In this document: piece after piece, positions 22,737 to 34,212 of the stretch
How the letters are laid out: every line of letters begins with the position of its first letter
How positions within the stretch are numbered: position 1 is the first letter of the stretch
Assembly: GCA_023375675.1 (NCBI GenBank)
Contig: JALQBC010000002.1
Span: forward strand, 1,612,001-1,676,000
Length of the DNA: 64,000 nucleotides
Direction: 5' to 3'
DNA from: Cytospora piceicola
Lineage: Eukaryota; Ascomycota; Sordariomycetes; Diaporthales; Cytosporaceae
Translations under genes and position numbers: made by a program
Notes under the pieces: generated by a model
Seen by the model: only the letters and a program-made list of their open reading frames with translations
Told to the model about the DNA's origin: nothing
Databases searched by the model: none

Positions 22737-24335
22737 CGATTGAGTTGACGTCGTCCCCACCCCATGACGCGAATCGCGATCTCCCCATGGCTGAAACCTC
22801 GAGTTCTGGCCCAGGAGTCAAAACGTGACATGACATGGCCCCACTCCGAGGGCTGGCAGTTGGTCAGGCAGTGGCAGTCCATTGAGGCTGGTTTATTTTT
22901 TGCAGTCTTTTGTTGATCAACAATCCTGATTTCCAGGATCCGGGTCCTTCACGGCTTGATTGGCCTGTCAAAAAACAAAACCATCCAAGGATTCACCTCG
23001 ACTGGAACCAAGAAATCGGCATCGAATCGGCAATCGGTTTAATATGCAAGAAACTCGTGCATAATACATGCCCGTATGCAAGATTCGATAGCCTCGACAT
23101 CACTCGATCCCCATTTTCCATTTGATGCCTTATGGAGCCAGGTCTTGCTTGTTTCACCATCAACACCACAAACTCTATCTTCAATATTCAACCCAACCAA
23201 CATGCCAATCCCCTGAACTCGCCTTGCAATATTCCCAAATCTCGTATACTTCTTGCTACAAGAGGCTGCTTGGCTATCTTGTTACAAGGACTTACCCGGA
23301 CCTGAAGATTTGGTCAGGTTCCGAGGCTCAGCTCAAGTTGTCGTTAGCGTCAGCTTTTGTGGGCCACGTCACTGAGCTTACCATTGTGAAGAAGAATGAA
23401 TTTACACCAAGGCGAGGCTGCCAAGGCTGACCCTTCTTGGCCGTGTAAGTGGGTAATCTGTATGCCTCGTCTGTTCTCGAACAGATGACGACGCCCGACA
23501 CTCTCGAGCTCGAGGCCGGGAGACGGACCCATGGACGTCAGCAGTTAACTATGGTTATATCGGCGGCGGACATGTGTGATGGCGCAGTGCGTCAGCTTGA
23601 GGGGCAATGCACCAGATCATCAGCAGATCCATTGCAGAGAGGAGCTATACTAAATAAAACCCATAGGAGATGTGCTGTAACGGCAACTTTGGACACAAAG
23701 AAGCACGTGCACGCAATATCCTGCAGCGAGGTCCGGGCGAGCAATTGCACACGCCTGCCACCGGGACCAGATAACACCATAATGCTACCATTCGGAGAAG
23801 CCCTTGGACATGACGATAACATAGTACAGATGAGTGCTTTTTCTTTCTTCTTCGTATTATACGAAACCCTACCCTACCCTACCCTTGTCACGGAACATTA
23901 GATTTGGGTGAACTGATCGGCGACCAGGTACCGGGAAGTACCCACTAGCAAAGCGGACCGCTCGGGCCCGAAACAGTTGAGCCGAGAGCACGGCCCACTT
24001 TCGACTTCAACGTCACCTCAACTTGCCGTGCTTACCTCACCATAACTTACACCTAATAAACTCACGCCGGCACATCCTCGTGAGGCTGAAACTCCTAGAG
24101 CGCACTACTCCATCTCAGCCCTCTTAATATCAACCCAGCACTTCCGGGTCAGCCCTACTCGACCACGCGAGCATCCCTGCTCCCTACCCACCACCCGTAC
24201 CTACTCCTCCCTACAGGACCCAGAACCCTCACCCCCTCCCCCGGGCTCAACTGCCCGACCGTGCCTGGACAGACCTACTTCGGCACCTGTTTACCTAAGC
24301 AGGACCTCAAGGCCTCCCCCCTACGACGAACAGCC

Positions 24336-25019
24336 ATGGCGGAAGATGGCCAGGCAGCAGACCCTCAACAACAGCAGCCAGGACCCCTGAACTACGTCCT
24401 CGGCTTCCTCATGGTCGGCCTAGCCTGGGGGCTCACCACGCCCTTCATCCGCAAGGCCGCCAAGGACCACCACCCGGCGCCCCACCCCGTCCTCGAGACC
24501 GAGGCCGTCAGGGGCAGCTGGCTCAGGTCCAGGGTGTACGGGGCCCTCCTCGGCGTCGTCGACCTGCTGCGGAACCCCCGGTACGCCGTCCCGCTGCTCC
24601 TCAACCTGACGGGGAGCGTCTGGTTCTTCCTGCTCATTGGGCAGGCTGGTGAGTTGCCCAACCTCCCGGGCCGGTAGATGTGTGGTGGGTGGTGGGTTGG
24701 GCACGGCTGGAAGGGGTCTGGAGAAGATCGGACGGGGTGCGGTGCAGTGCGGCGTTATGTCATGGTTTGCTAACAAACGTCTCCTTGCAGAGCTGAGCCT
24801 GACAGTACCCATCGTCAACACGTTGGCGTTTCTATTTACGGTGGTTGGAGACTGGTGGGTCGATGGGAAGGTTATTAGTCGAAGTAAGCATCCGGTCCCC
24901 TTCGCCTGATTTTGTCCACCCACGGGTTGGAGCTAACAAGAGCCTCTCCAGGTACGATGGCCGGCATGGTCCTGTCCTTGACTGGCATCGCGTTATGCGT
25001 TCATAGCAAGAACAGATAG
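24336..25019 (+). CDS. TMEM234-like (UPF0546) membrane protein
   Basis: Three exons (24336-24648, 24791-24883, 24952-25019) in phase give about 157 aa. Four hydrophobic segments are visible: YVLGFLMVGLAWGLTTPFIR, YAVPLLLNLTGSVWFFLLIG, SLTVPIVNTLAFLFTVVGDW and MAGMVLSLTGIALCV. The motif AWGLTTPFIRK and the PxxN-A-FxFT core fit TMEM234/UPF0546, small proteins related to the drug/metabolite transporter superfamily (half-EmrE-like); substrate unknown. An in-frame upstream start at 24261 would add 25 residues, but the chosen ATG gives the family N-terminus. Introns have GTGAGT and GTAAGC donors. Confidence 0.88.
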
Positions 25020-25289
25020 ACAATTTCCATTGTACATATTGCATTACACATGAACATTGTAGACCACCAATTGTACCTATAAACATGTTATTTCCTACAC
25101 TAGAAACCCACCAAATTGCAGGACCCATCGCCAGTAATAGCTGCATTATGATGCCCTGCCTAACCGGCAGGACAACCAACCTGTCGTAGCTAGTACCAAC
25201 AAGCCCGAAACTGCACGGTTATTGCCCGCCGGAAACGCGATGCCCTGTCATGTTCCGGTTCCCGGCACCACTGTAGTTGGTCCTTCTTC

Positions 25290-25611
25290 TTAGGAAGGAC
25301 GACCAGGCACAGCCTTCTCCATATCCATGGCCTTGAAGGCAGAGGCGAGGACCCTCACACCCTTTGTGGGGCCATCAGCACCAAGATCTTCCTCGGTCTT
25401 GTGAGCCATCTTGAACCTGCTCGTGATGAGGTGATCCTGAGGCTGGCTTGGGGTAGGTTGTCAGGGGGGTGGGAGGGTAGGTATCGATGAGAGATTGGTG
25501 GTGTAGTCTTGCGCCTGAGAAGGGCAGCCGACAAGCAACTTGGTCGTAGCGCCTGGCGATGACGTCCCGGGTGTCCTGGCCGTACAGCCTGAACAGTCCA
25601 CCACTGGTCAT
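25290..25611 (-). CDS. Small two-exon gene, function unknown
   Basis: Exons 25540-25611 and 25290-25436 join phase 0 to phase 0 (donor GTTGCT, branch CTGAC, acceptor CTCAG) and give 72 aa. The product starts MTSGGLFRLYGQDTRDVIAR. Past the junction it reads DHLITSRFKMAHKTEED and ends AMDMEKAVPGRPS. It is charged and soluble, with no signal peptide or membrane span. I do not recognise the family. Support comes from clean splice signals, protein-like composition on both sides of the junction, and a plausible location downstream of the TMEM234-like gene on the other strand. An alternative is an unspliced 39-aa frame starting at the internal MAHKTEED. Confidence 0.5.
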
Positions 25612-27800
25612 TGTGGCGAAGGGTAAATAATTTCGGGACCAGCACCCGCACCTAGCAGTGCATATGAGAGATGGACTCGGAGCTGACTGCCGAGATACTG
25701 CTGTGCGGGGCCAAAGCAGTAGCATTGGTGGGGGGTTCCTCTCCCTCAGAGCTGCTAAAAGACGTGGCTTGGGCGGTAACTTCGCGGGTCAGAATGGAAG
25801 AAGTCGGGGCTGAGTGGTAAAAGGCAAAGAGGTGCACATAGGTATGATTACCGGGTAGATTATTGGAAACTTGGCGCACAGAGGTGCTTTGGACAAAGAC
25901 CCACCGCTCCAGAAGTTCATAGTTGTCACAGCACAAGAAGGACCTTTGCACTAAGCACCCAAAGGGGGACGTTGCAATACGGAGAGTATTGCCTTGGCCT
26001 CCACTGTAACAATGGTTGTCTCTCTTTGAAATAACATGTCAGGTCTCTTGGTCGACAAGCCCAAGTGGAAGTCTCCGCTTTGCTCGCCGGTAGTGATGCT
26101 CAGGATCTGCTTGTTGATTGTGAAGCCGGGGTATCGTTGCCTTCCTTTAGTTGATGTAAATTCACTTGATCGTTGTGAGTGATTGTGGTGCTGTTAGGAG
26201 TAAGCTTGGAAGATGCTATTACCAATCAATGTGTTGCCAGATACAGCAATCTCGTCAGATCATTATGATGGATGCTCTTACTGTCCATAGTGTTCTCGAT
26301 GCGAAGCTTACAGTTGACAGCAACCTCGGAGGTTCTCACCAATTTTGCTTATTGCCAGGTAAAAAGTACTTAAATATTCAATGTCGGCTGTCACTCAACC
26401 AAGCGTTCCAACGTTGTGACATTCAATGGTGACTCAGGGAATGGCGATGGGTTTGTATCTGATTTATGATATTTGGGATCACCAAATTCGGGTGAATCTT
26501 CCAGGATAATATTGATGAAGAACGAAGTTGACATCCGGAGAGTGGAGGGTGAGCGCATCAGTTTTGATGAGGATAGGAAAGAGGAAAGAGAGAAAATGGC
26601 GGGTGCAGCTTGAAAGGTCGAGGCGAAGGTCGGCTTTATACTCGGAAGTTCTGAAGCCTTAGGCTTCTACTCTAGTGAGGGCAGCACTGTTGGGTCTGTC
26701 CTGTCTCTTCCCACTTGGGATTCATGAAGTATTTTATTTAGGCTTCTAGTTTCGAATACAGGGCTCACTTTCCTATAGATTGCCCATTTCATATCCCCTG
26801 GGTAGGGTTGATGAAATTTCGGGGATAGTACGCAGCAGTCTAAGCTAAGCCGAGTGTCACCCGAAAACACATGATGGGTGGGACGATGTGCAACTCTATC
26901 CCCTAAAAGCATACGTATATAAGTTACCCAGGTAGTTCACAGGGAGCCCCCAATAAGCACATATCGAGGGATTCCCTTGTGTGACAAACTTTCTGTCGAC
27001 TCACTGAGATGGGAGGCGATAGCGAAATTCGGACCGGCTAGTCCTTGCGCTGTGTAATTCTTCCCTTCCAAGGTTGAGGAGCGTGCATGTTCCCATACCT
27101 AGGTAAGCTTCAGGCTTGATATAGTGGATTGGCGAACACGAATTCCGGACTGCATAGTCCTCCTCCTCCTCAATTGCTTTCACTTTGGCATGGAGATGAA
27201 ACCTTATATACAGAGCTTCAATAATATGCAGTATCGATCTCGGCCATGGTAGTGTCAGCCACTCCAGTTGCTGACCCAATATTGAATGCTGTGACTGTTC
27301 CACTTCAATAATCTCATCAATTCATGGGGCCCGGGCATGAACTTGATTTTGAAGCTGTGACGATCTCAATGTCAATTAGCACTTGCCTTGTCGTAAATTT
27401 TGCTTTTTGGCACACACGTCTTGATCTCAACTATCATAGTAAAGGCCCATCGAATTAGCCAGTTAGGGTATGTAGGAGATACCTTTCCTATAATTGTCAG
27501 CTATCAATTGATGCGTGCTTCCCTGTCATGAGCCTTTCCAACCATTGATCTGAAGGCCCCTTCATCAATGCGATCAAAATTGAGAATAATTCTCAACCAT
27601 GCCTAGATATCGAAGCCTTTATACCAACTATGTGCATTATGCTATTCCAAAAGGTCCCCAGTCTTGAAGCACGTCAGTGACCGGCCAGCTGGCGATTGCC
27701 TGTGATCTGTGATCGCGTGTTTTCATTTTCAGAATCAGCATATGGGGACTCAATGGCGGGGGATATACAATTCCAAATGGTCAATCAATCTAAGATTTGC
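25612..27800. other. Gene-poor spacer
   Basis: Moderately AT-rich, with several TATA-like words and many CAATCTC/TTGATT words. Apart from the 47-codon candidate at 26391-26534 I find no supported gene; frames at 25652-25951 and 26667-26912 lack splice or family support. Confidence 0.4.
26391..26534 (-). CDS. Candidate 47-aa small ORF
   Basis: An ATG-initiated frame (MSTSFFINIILEDSPEFGD at the start, VTTLERLVE at the end) lies about 100 nt downstream of a minus-strand TATAAAG (26634-26640). The short start-to-TATA distance and even amino-acid use are the only support. Family unknown; it may be random or one exon of a decayed gene. Confidence 0.2.
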   Translation of the reverse strand: MSTSFFINIILEDSPEFGDPKYHKSDTNPSPFPESPLNVTTLERLVE

Positions 27801-28196
27801 TCACCCAGTCCGCCGGCCCGAAAGGCCAGGTAGCCCTGAAAGGCCAGCCAGCAAGCACACTTGGGAAAAAATCTTGCGGACCACGCGCGTGATGTAGTAC
27901 TGGATGACGAGGAGGGCCACATTCGCCATAGCGAGGCTCGTGACCCGCCGCCATATGACTGCGCACAAGGACCAGGAAGGGTTCCGCCGGCAGGCTATAC
28001 GGGCTTCGGGCTTGAGGTAGCGGCTGAGAAGCTGCTTCGGGTTGAAGTGCTTACTATTGGGAAGAAGTCTGTTGGTCTTGAGCTTCCGGTGTTTCTTGGG
28101 CAATGAGATATCGATGTGGGAGAACCCCTGGGTATAGATAATGTCGGTGAGATCAGCATCCAAGGGTGACACAAAATCAATTTCGAACGGTTCCAT
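27801..28196 (-). CDS. Hypothetical 131-aa protein
   Basis: An ATG-initiated frame with an acidic start (MEPFEIDFVSPLDADLTDII), a basic middle (SLPKKHRKLKTNRLLPNSKH), and one hydrophobic segment near residue 90 (AMANVALLVIQYYITRVV). The tail is Leu/Gly/Pro-rich. I do not recognise it. The hydrophobic span could be a single membrane anchor. Frames just upstream (28177-28416) do not join to it through clear splice sites. It may be a lineage-specific gene, one exon of a longer gene, or noise. Confidence 0.25.
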   Translation of the reverse strand: MEPFEIDFVSPLDADLTDIIYTQGFSHIDISLPKKHRKLKTNRLLPNSKHFNPKQLLSRYLKPEARIACRRNPSWSLCAVIWRRVTSLAMANVALLVIQYYITRVVRKIFSQVCLLAGLSGLPGLSGRRTG

Positions 28197-28609
28197 TCTC
28201 CCGTTGTTTAGTTGGCAGTGGCTTGCTGGCGTCCAGGGCGGCCTTGCGATAATCCAGGTCGCATATCAAATGATCACCATACTCTCCCGTCTGATGCTGA
28301 TGGGAGTCACGGTAGTGCTCTGCGGTTTTGCTGTTCTGGGGGGTTGGAACAATGGGAGTTTGGGTTTCAGAACCCTCTTGTTGGCTCCGAGACCCTGTTG
28401 ACGGGTGTGGCCCCAAGCACCCATCTTGGAGGGGGCGGATTCCAAGATATCTCTTGATTCAACTTGTCGAGAATCGCAGTGGGGGCACCTGGGAAACAAG
28501 GCGAAGAGTATCGTCGACCTGGGTCGTGCAAGCCGTCAGACTTGCGACACCACGGAGTCTTGGTTGTAGGTACCTAGGTAGGCAGGCCTCTATCGCCAAC
28601 CAAACACAG

Positions 28610-28627
28610 CCCCCCCCCCCCGGGGGG
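28610..28627. repeat. C12G6 tract
   Basis: Twelve C directly followed by six G, able to fold on itself; flanks are unrelated. Confidence 0.9.
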
Positions 28628-29313
28628 CGCTTACATCTCGTCGAGAATTATAGGCTGTTGATTGCCCACTTTTACATTTGGTAAGTCACAGCAACAGTCA
28701 CTCACAGTCACTATTAAACACTCGGTCCCTAAAGCAGTCTCGCCAGCCCAGGCAAGATATCAAAAGAAACCCTTGCGGTAATAATATTTTAGTAACCTCC
28801 TAAACCCATGCCCTCCTTCCCCAGTTGAACAACTGTTTTCTAACGACCGTGCTCTGCATCAGGCAGTAACAGGGATAAACCCCAAGAACATCAAACGCCT
28901 TCCCAAGATCACAGTATGCCTTCCCCCCCCCCCATTCCCATAGTATCAACCCCGGTTTTCCTGTATGTACAACTAATTGGCAGACTGAACCCCTCCTCCC
29001 ACCCTAGTATCAACAAAGGAAACACCTCCCCCTCTAACGTATATTTCTGTTCGCCTTCCCGCCGTCAAGATGTCCCACACATTCCTTCCCCGTCCGTCCG
29101 CCCCGCCCTGGTGAGAAAACAAGGGTGTGGGAAGGGGGAGGTGGAGGGGGGGGGGAAGGTGATGTAGTGGTTTTGTCAAATGCAAATGGAGGTTTGGGTA
29201 TCCGCTATGCTTCAAACAAGTGGCCGGCCGTTTGCTCATTAGCACTTTCCCCGTGGCGGGATACCAGCTCCCGGGTTTTTCTTCTTTCGTTTGTTGTGTC
29301 TAGAAAGGACAGC

Positions 29314-29341
29314 GCACACACACACACACACGCACACACAT
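29314..29341. repeat. CA microsatellite
   Basis: About thirteen CA units with one CGCA interruption, just downstream of the stop of the adjacent minus-strand gene. Confidence 0.9.
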
Positions 29342-29356
29342 ACTCTTTCTCCCACT

Positions 29357-30351
29357 CTATCGCCGAGTCCGCACCCAGCGCTGCACGCTTCGGAGGCTGG
29401 GGTCCTCGGCCGTCCAGCGGCCTAGCGTCAGATCGGAGGCCAGCAGCTGGGCGTAGATGGCCTCGTCGGTGATGGTCTCCAGCTCCTGTCGGGCCTTGTC
29501 AGTCCTCTTATTGCTTCTTTACAACAACATGCTCCCACAGGTAGAAGGGGGCGCACATGTTGGAGAGAGAGAGAGGCATGCATGAGGGTAAGCGGGGGAG
29601 GGGAGGGGGAGGGAGAGGGGGAAACATACTGCCCGCAGTTGCTGATCACACCGTCTCAGCGGCGACTGGTTCCCGGAATTCGGCCGCCCTCCCAGGAGGA
29701 CCTGCGCTCGGTACTCGATCCACCGCTGTGCGGCAGCCTGGCGGAGGAAGATCTTCTGTGCTTCGTGCCGCCTGGCGAACGCGTCGAGTAGGATCCTGCT
29801 CTCCCCATGTCAGACTTTCATGGTCAGTCTCTGGCCTCACGCCATCCTCCATCTTGATACATCCCCCGCAGCCCTTGGTCCATGGGGTGAACCCGGGGAG
29901 GCATGGGAGGAGGAGGTGGAGGAGGGGGAGGGGGGGGGAAGAGTAGATCTGACTGACTGCTTCAACTCCGCCTTGGCTTGCTCCTCTGGTCCGCCACTCG
30001 TCTCCGGTACGCTCGTGTCCGCTCCACAGTTGAGGATTCGTTGGCCGTCGAGGTTGCACTGCCGAAGTGCTGTCCACCCTTCGGTGTAGTAGTCGTCCAT
30101 GTTGGATGGGTTGACCGGGGAGGCTGCGATGTAGTACTGGATGGCCTGGAAGTCGGATAGGACCTCGGCGACGCGCGCTGTTCGGAAATCGTTGACTGGT
30201 AGGATAGAACAAGGGGTCAACATGTTAGTCTTGGGTCTCGTTCCCCCATGGCTGTTGGTCTCCTCCCTGTCGCCTCCACCACGAAACGCCACACATCCAC
30301 ACCTGACCTGGGGAAGAGGGAGAGGCACATACGTCCGTCCATTGTGTACAT
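29357..30351 (-). CDS. Four-exon gene, 186-aa helical protein of unknown function
   Basis: Exons 30333-30351, 29958-30195, 29630-29795 and 29357-29494 join in phase through GTATGT, GTCAGT and GTATGT donors. The product begins MYTMDG, continues through DFRTARVAEVLSDFQAIQYY and PSNMDDYYTEGWTALRQCNL, and has a basic middle (FARRHEAQKIFLRQAAAQRW). It ends RSVQRWVRTRR after an acidic helix (RQELETITDEAIYAQLLASD). No membrane segment or signal peptide. I do not recognise the family. The agreement of phase at all three junctions and the protein-like composition make it a real gene in my view. A second in-frame ATG lies three codons in. It stands alone, with repeat-rich spacers on both sides. Confidence 0.65.
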
Positions 30352-31162
30352 GAGTAGAGGCTAGATGGTGCTTGGAAAGCAAACTTGGGAGGGGCTTAGA
30401 AGAGGATAAGAAACGGCCTGATGAAAAGAAGGGAAAGAACTGCCAGTGTATTATGATGAACCGAAGAAGTGAATACGGGAACCCGGGTTCGTGAGCCAAA
30501 GTCTCGCAAGTCTCGAAATAGAAAAAACAAAATAATAAAATCAATAAAGAGGAATATCAAGATGGGGTCTAGAGTGGTATGCCAGAAGGTAAGGCTGAAG
30601 ATGGGCAGTAACGGGAAAACATTGAGAGATCGCTGGCGCCGACGGTCTAGACGATCTCACGATGGGGCCTCCCTCGGCAGAACCAAGGTTGTGAGTGGCG
30701 ACTACCACGTCCTTCTTATAACCCGCGCCGAGGTCATCGTGAAAAAAACTCAGAATTGAGGACTCCAATGCCCTCGTCTCGTCTCCCCTGGAGATGTGAT
30801 CAACTTTGTCATGCCCATCACCCGGGAGGGACCAATGCTTGTTACGGCACTAGCCGTCGAGGTTTGAGTCAAGCAAGAGGGACAATACCTAAATTGTGAA
30901 AGGTGACAAGTCCCTCCGCGAAAGAGAGAGAGAAAAAAAAATCAAAAAAATCGCAAGCCCTCTCCCTCCCCCCCGTTCCCATCTCTCCCCTCCCCTCAAC
31001 CGATAGGGCAATGGCAGGCGAATGCAATCCTGTCCCAATCCCAATTCCCCCATTTCCATGCGCGTGATCGCAAGCTGCCCAATCTCGCAATGGGATCACG
31101 GGGCCGGATCCATTGCGCTGGGAACTACTAAGGCAAGCCCCTCGGTCAGCTGTCTCATGCAG

Positions 31163-31163
<1 letters not shown>

Positions 31164-31194
<31 letters not shown>
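31164..31194. repeat. (GCA)n microsatellite
   Basis: About ten pure GCA units outside any supported coding region. Confidence 0.95.
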
Positions 31195-31195
<1 letters not shown>

Positions 31196-31621
31196 TGGGC
31201 GTTCGTGTGGGTAGCCGCAGGAGGTCAGAATTATCGAATTGCTCGAATGTCTGGAAGCCCGAGGGGAGAAGGGTGGCCCCGACGAATCGGATTGTTTAGC
31301 CGGATGCCTTTTCCCAGGAACCGGTTCGTCGGAAAGGCAAGCCAGCGGCACTGCAGTGTGCAGGAAGGGGGAGCCAGGGGTCCTTGTTTTCTGGTGGGCA
31401 TTAGTAGAGGCCCAGGGGGGCCCTGGGCGGAGCCACCCTCGGCTTGGGTTTGGCCAGAAACCCAGTATTAAGTTCCCCACAATGCCCGCGATCTGGGGCA
31501 ACATTTGATCTTGACAACTTGACGTCGGCCGCTGCCATACTTAGTATACGACAGAGCCTTACGGGCGCCCAGGCAGCAGGGGGGGGAGGGGCAGAGTTGC
31601 ATGCGCCAGTGCGCCAGTACA

Positions 31622-31651
31622 TGCGTGCGTGCGTGCGTGAGTGCGTGCGTC
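31622..31651. repeat. TGCG microsatellite
   Basis: TGCGTGCG units with one TGAG interruption. Confidence 0.9.
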
Positions 31652-31770
31652 TGTGGCTTGCAGGAGTCGGCCTGCGCTTGACGGCGTCTTGAGCGTGTGA
31701 TGACCTCGATGGCTGCCCATCATCAAAACCTGGTGATGTGGGTAGTGGGTAGTGGGCGGGCGTGGTGGTG

Positions 31771-31830
31771 GTACCATTTACCATTACCGGTACTAGTACT
31801 AGTACCATTACCAGTACCAGTACCAGTACC
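31771..31830. repeat. TACCAG/TACTAG hexamer array
   Basis: TACCATTACCGGTACTAG followed by TACCAG units in tandem; contains ACTAGTACTAGT and GTACTAGTAC palindromes. Confidence 0.85.
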
Positions 31831-32293
31831 GGATAGGATTACGCCAGAAAAGTAGACAAGCCCATTCTTCCCAATCTTTCTTCGACACGTGAAAGAGAGG
31901 AGGAGGAGAAGGAGGAGGAAGCCCCCGGAGGCCAATTACGAGATGGGGTATCCCGCATAACGCCGGGGCCGGTCCCTTTACCCAAAGCAGGCCAAGTAAG
32001 GGAAGGCTAAGTCTAGACCTCAGCTGCGCCATTGGGAAATCCGGGCTAAGGCACGACAGCAAGCAGCCCAGTCTGGAACCCCCGGAGGCGGGCGGGCAGG
32101 GATCTCGCGAATCGGCCATTCGGAGTTTGCGTCCCCCTGGGCGACGGGCTCGCAAGCAGATTTCCATCTGTAGATCTGGATGGGGGTGGTACAGTAGTGG
32201 CAGAGTGGTGGGCCAATAATGCAGCGGGTGGTATGGTGGTATGGAAAGCTGAAGATTTCCAGTATCACCACTACTACCTACTAAGTAGATACT

Positions 32294-32340
32294 ACCACAC
32301 ACAGCACCACACACAGCACCACACACAGCACCACACACGC
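32294..32340. repeat. CACCACACACAG 12-base tandem repeat
   Basis: More than three perfect 12-base units in direct tandem. Confidence 0.95.
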
Positions 32341-32429
32341 ACAGCTGGCACGCAGCCTGGCCCTTCCTGCCTGGCGGGCAAGCAGCCAGCCCAAGCGAAG
32401 GGATCCTGGGATCCTGGGAGATGTAGACT

Positions 32430-32566
32430 ACTGTGGTACCTGGACTGGCTATCTAAACAGGTACCTAGACTACCCTACCTAGGTACCTAGGTAAGCCCTG
32501 GAGGCATGTAGACTACCTAGGTACCTAAATAGGGACCTAGACTACCTAGGTACTGTACCTACCGAG
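32430..32566. repeat. CCTAGGTA palindrome array
   Basis: At least eight TACCTAGGTA-related words in about 140 bases, e.g. CTACCTAGGTACCTAGGTAA and GACTACCTAGGTACC. Densest cluster in the window. Confidence 0.9.
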
Positions 32567-33012
32567 GTATCAGGATATGTACATACACTACGTACACTAT
32601 AGATGCACCATGTTCACTACCAGTATAGCGCATCGACCACGTTTTTCTCCTGACGGCCTCTTCTTGGCTCAGCTGAGCGGGTCCTGCTTCAATCACATCA
32701 CATCCCACTTGCACACTGCCCACCTGCCCACTTACATCCTATTGAGCGACGAGAAAGGCCCGCTGTATATTAATAATATTCATCATCATGATATGACCCC
32801 AGTAACAACCATGCTAGCCGAACGAACCAAGGGCAAGGAAGAGGAAAGAAAAGAAAGGAAAGGAAACAAGGGCAGAAAAAGAAAAGCAAAAAAAAAAGAA
32901 GAAAAAAAAGAAGAAAAAAAAGGCCCAAGTACCTCGGCAACGCGCTGACACGAGTTATTGACCGAGGGGCCGCTATAAACCTTGGAAACCTTGGGAAAAC
33001 CCTCTTGGACGT

Positions 33013-33072
33013 AAAAAAAAAAAAAAAAAAAAAGGATACCAGGATACCAGATTACCAGATTACCAGGATACC
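33013..33072. repeat. A21 followed by five 8-base repeats
   Basis: A run of 21 A is followed directly by GGATACCA x2, GATTACCA x2 and GGATACC. The two 8-base variants alternate in pairs. Confidence 0.9.
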
Positions 33073-33344
33073 TCGTACCCTCGCCTCGTCAACGGGACGA
33101 AGCGACTCGCCGAAGCGGGTGAGCTGTCAACTACGGAGATGATAGACGATACCAAAGCAGAGCAGCAGCGTGTTTGAACGTCGCACCACCGAGAGGGCGA
33201 CGCGGGCGGACGAGCCCGGAAATAAACCGCTGCATTGGGCTGAGAAATGCCCATCTGCCATTCCAGTTGGGCCGTCATTGGCAAAGTCCTGTCTCCCCTC
33301 CCCCCCCCATACATTCGGAGGTTCCGCACTCCGTAAAGCTAGAT

Positions 33345-33369
33345 GGTGTGTGTGTGTGTGTGTGTGTGG
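33345..33369. repeat. GT microsatellite
   Basis: About eleven GT units in the upstream spacer. Confidence 0.9.
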
Positions 33370-33702
33370 TTCACGAGTGCGCACACGGGTTTCGTGGTGC
33401 GAGTTTTCCACTTAGACTACCTGACCCGAGTACCTAACCTGACCCTATACATGCACGCAGGGTGGTAATCCAGCGCCGCCCGCTGTTGAGGCTCTTCCCA
33501 CGTCCCGGACCAGGCCTCCTGGGGTGGTCGCATGCATTCCCACCCTTGCCTGCCTGCCTGCCACATCCCATCCCATCCAACAATAACAATTAAGCTTGCT
33601 TTGAGTGTTTGTCCTCGTGCCTTATTAAGGGCAGATCTGGACCGTGACCCTGGTCCGGCTGACACTTCTGCCAGATTGAGTGACACAGACGATTCCTTTA
33701 CG

Positions 33703-33723
33703 TACACACACACACACACACAC
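33703..33723. repeat. CA microsatellite
   Basis: About nine CA units after a CGTA. Confidence 0.9.
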
Positions 33724-34212
33724 TGCGCAGCTGGGGGGGAAGATGGGATGGCGGGGGCGGCCTTTAGAGTTCCGCTTCTGTATCTCTGGCGAAAAACATC
33801 GCCATGCCCATTTCTCGCTCTTGCAGGACCGGTGTAGATGTCGACCCAACGCCGCGGCCAACGCTGCGCAGAGGTTCGTGCATGCTCCTCAAAATAGAAA
33901 AGTCAGGCCTTCAGCTTGTGCATAGTTGGGCTAATTGGCTTTCACCACTTCTGTCTGTCAGTTCAAGGAGGCGGCCCCGCCAGCTGCTGTGCAATTTAGG
34001 CCTTGATTCCATAGTTTCTCGATGTCTAATACAACACAAAAGGACCCGGCGTCCGGGTGTGGATCCCACCTCATAATGTCCACCGTCATCCTTCTCCCCC
34101 CCCCCCCGCCCCCCGCAGGCCCGCATGGTCTTCGCCGACCTGTCACCTCAGCGCTGTGCTCAATCATCGCCACCTCAAGGCAGCATCCTCAATTGTCGTC
34201 ATCTTCCTCAGC

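Larger units (their letters stand above)
21565..24335. other. Long divergent intergenic region
   Basis: Upstream of the C2-protein gene (-) and the TMEM234-like gene (+). It contains CACTGGAGGCACTGGAGGCG repeats near 22077-22096, a TACCTAGGTA cluster (22334-22440), a GGCAGAATGG decamer array (22696-22736) and CCCTACCCTACCCTA near 23869-23883. The frames in it are short and overlapping. Confidence 0.5.
28197..29356. other. Spacer with homopolymer and simple repeats
   Basis: Contains a C12G6 tract (28610-28627), a TAGGTACCTAGGTAGG word (28567-28582), C runs near 28922-28933, a G run near 29145-29156 and a CA microsatellite (29314-29341). No gene supported. Confidence 0.5.
30352..34212. other. 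Repeat-rich gene-free spacer
   Basis: Nearly 3.9 kb without a supported gene. It is unusually dense in simple repeats: AGC units, TGCG units, TACCAG units, a 12-base CACCACACACAG array, CCTAGGTA clusters, an A-rich purine tract (32880-32935), A21, and GT and CA microsatellites, plus a C run near 34096-34108. Long frames here (for example 30869-31504) are built from these repeats. Confidence 0.6.

Noticed and set aside
23869..23883. CCCTACCCTACCCTA looked like telomere-type repeat
   Set aside because: Only three units with CCCTA rather than CCCTAA, inside ordinary spacer; not a telomere.
27001..27303. 100-codon minus-strand frame
   Set aside because: Opens with GTG; the only internal ATG is too late to give a sensible product.
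30869..31504. 211-codon minus-strand frame
   Set aside because: Crosses a GCA microsatellite (poly-Ala) and low-complexity DNA; no promoter, splice or family signal.
32578..32948. Plus-strand frame with a Lys/Glu tail
   Set aside because: The tail is a translated A/G-rich purine tract; the frame has no conserved features.
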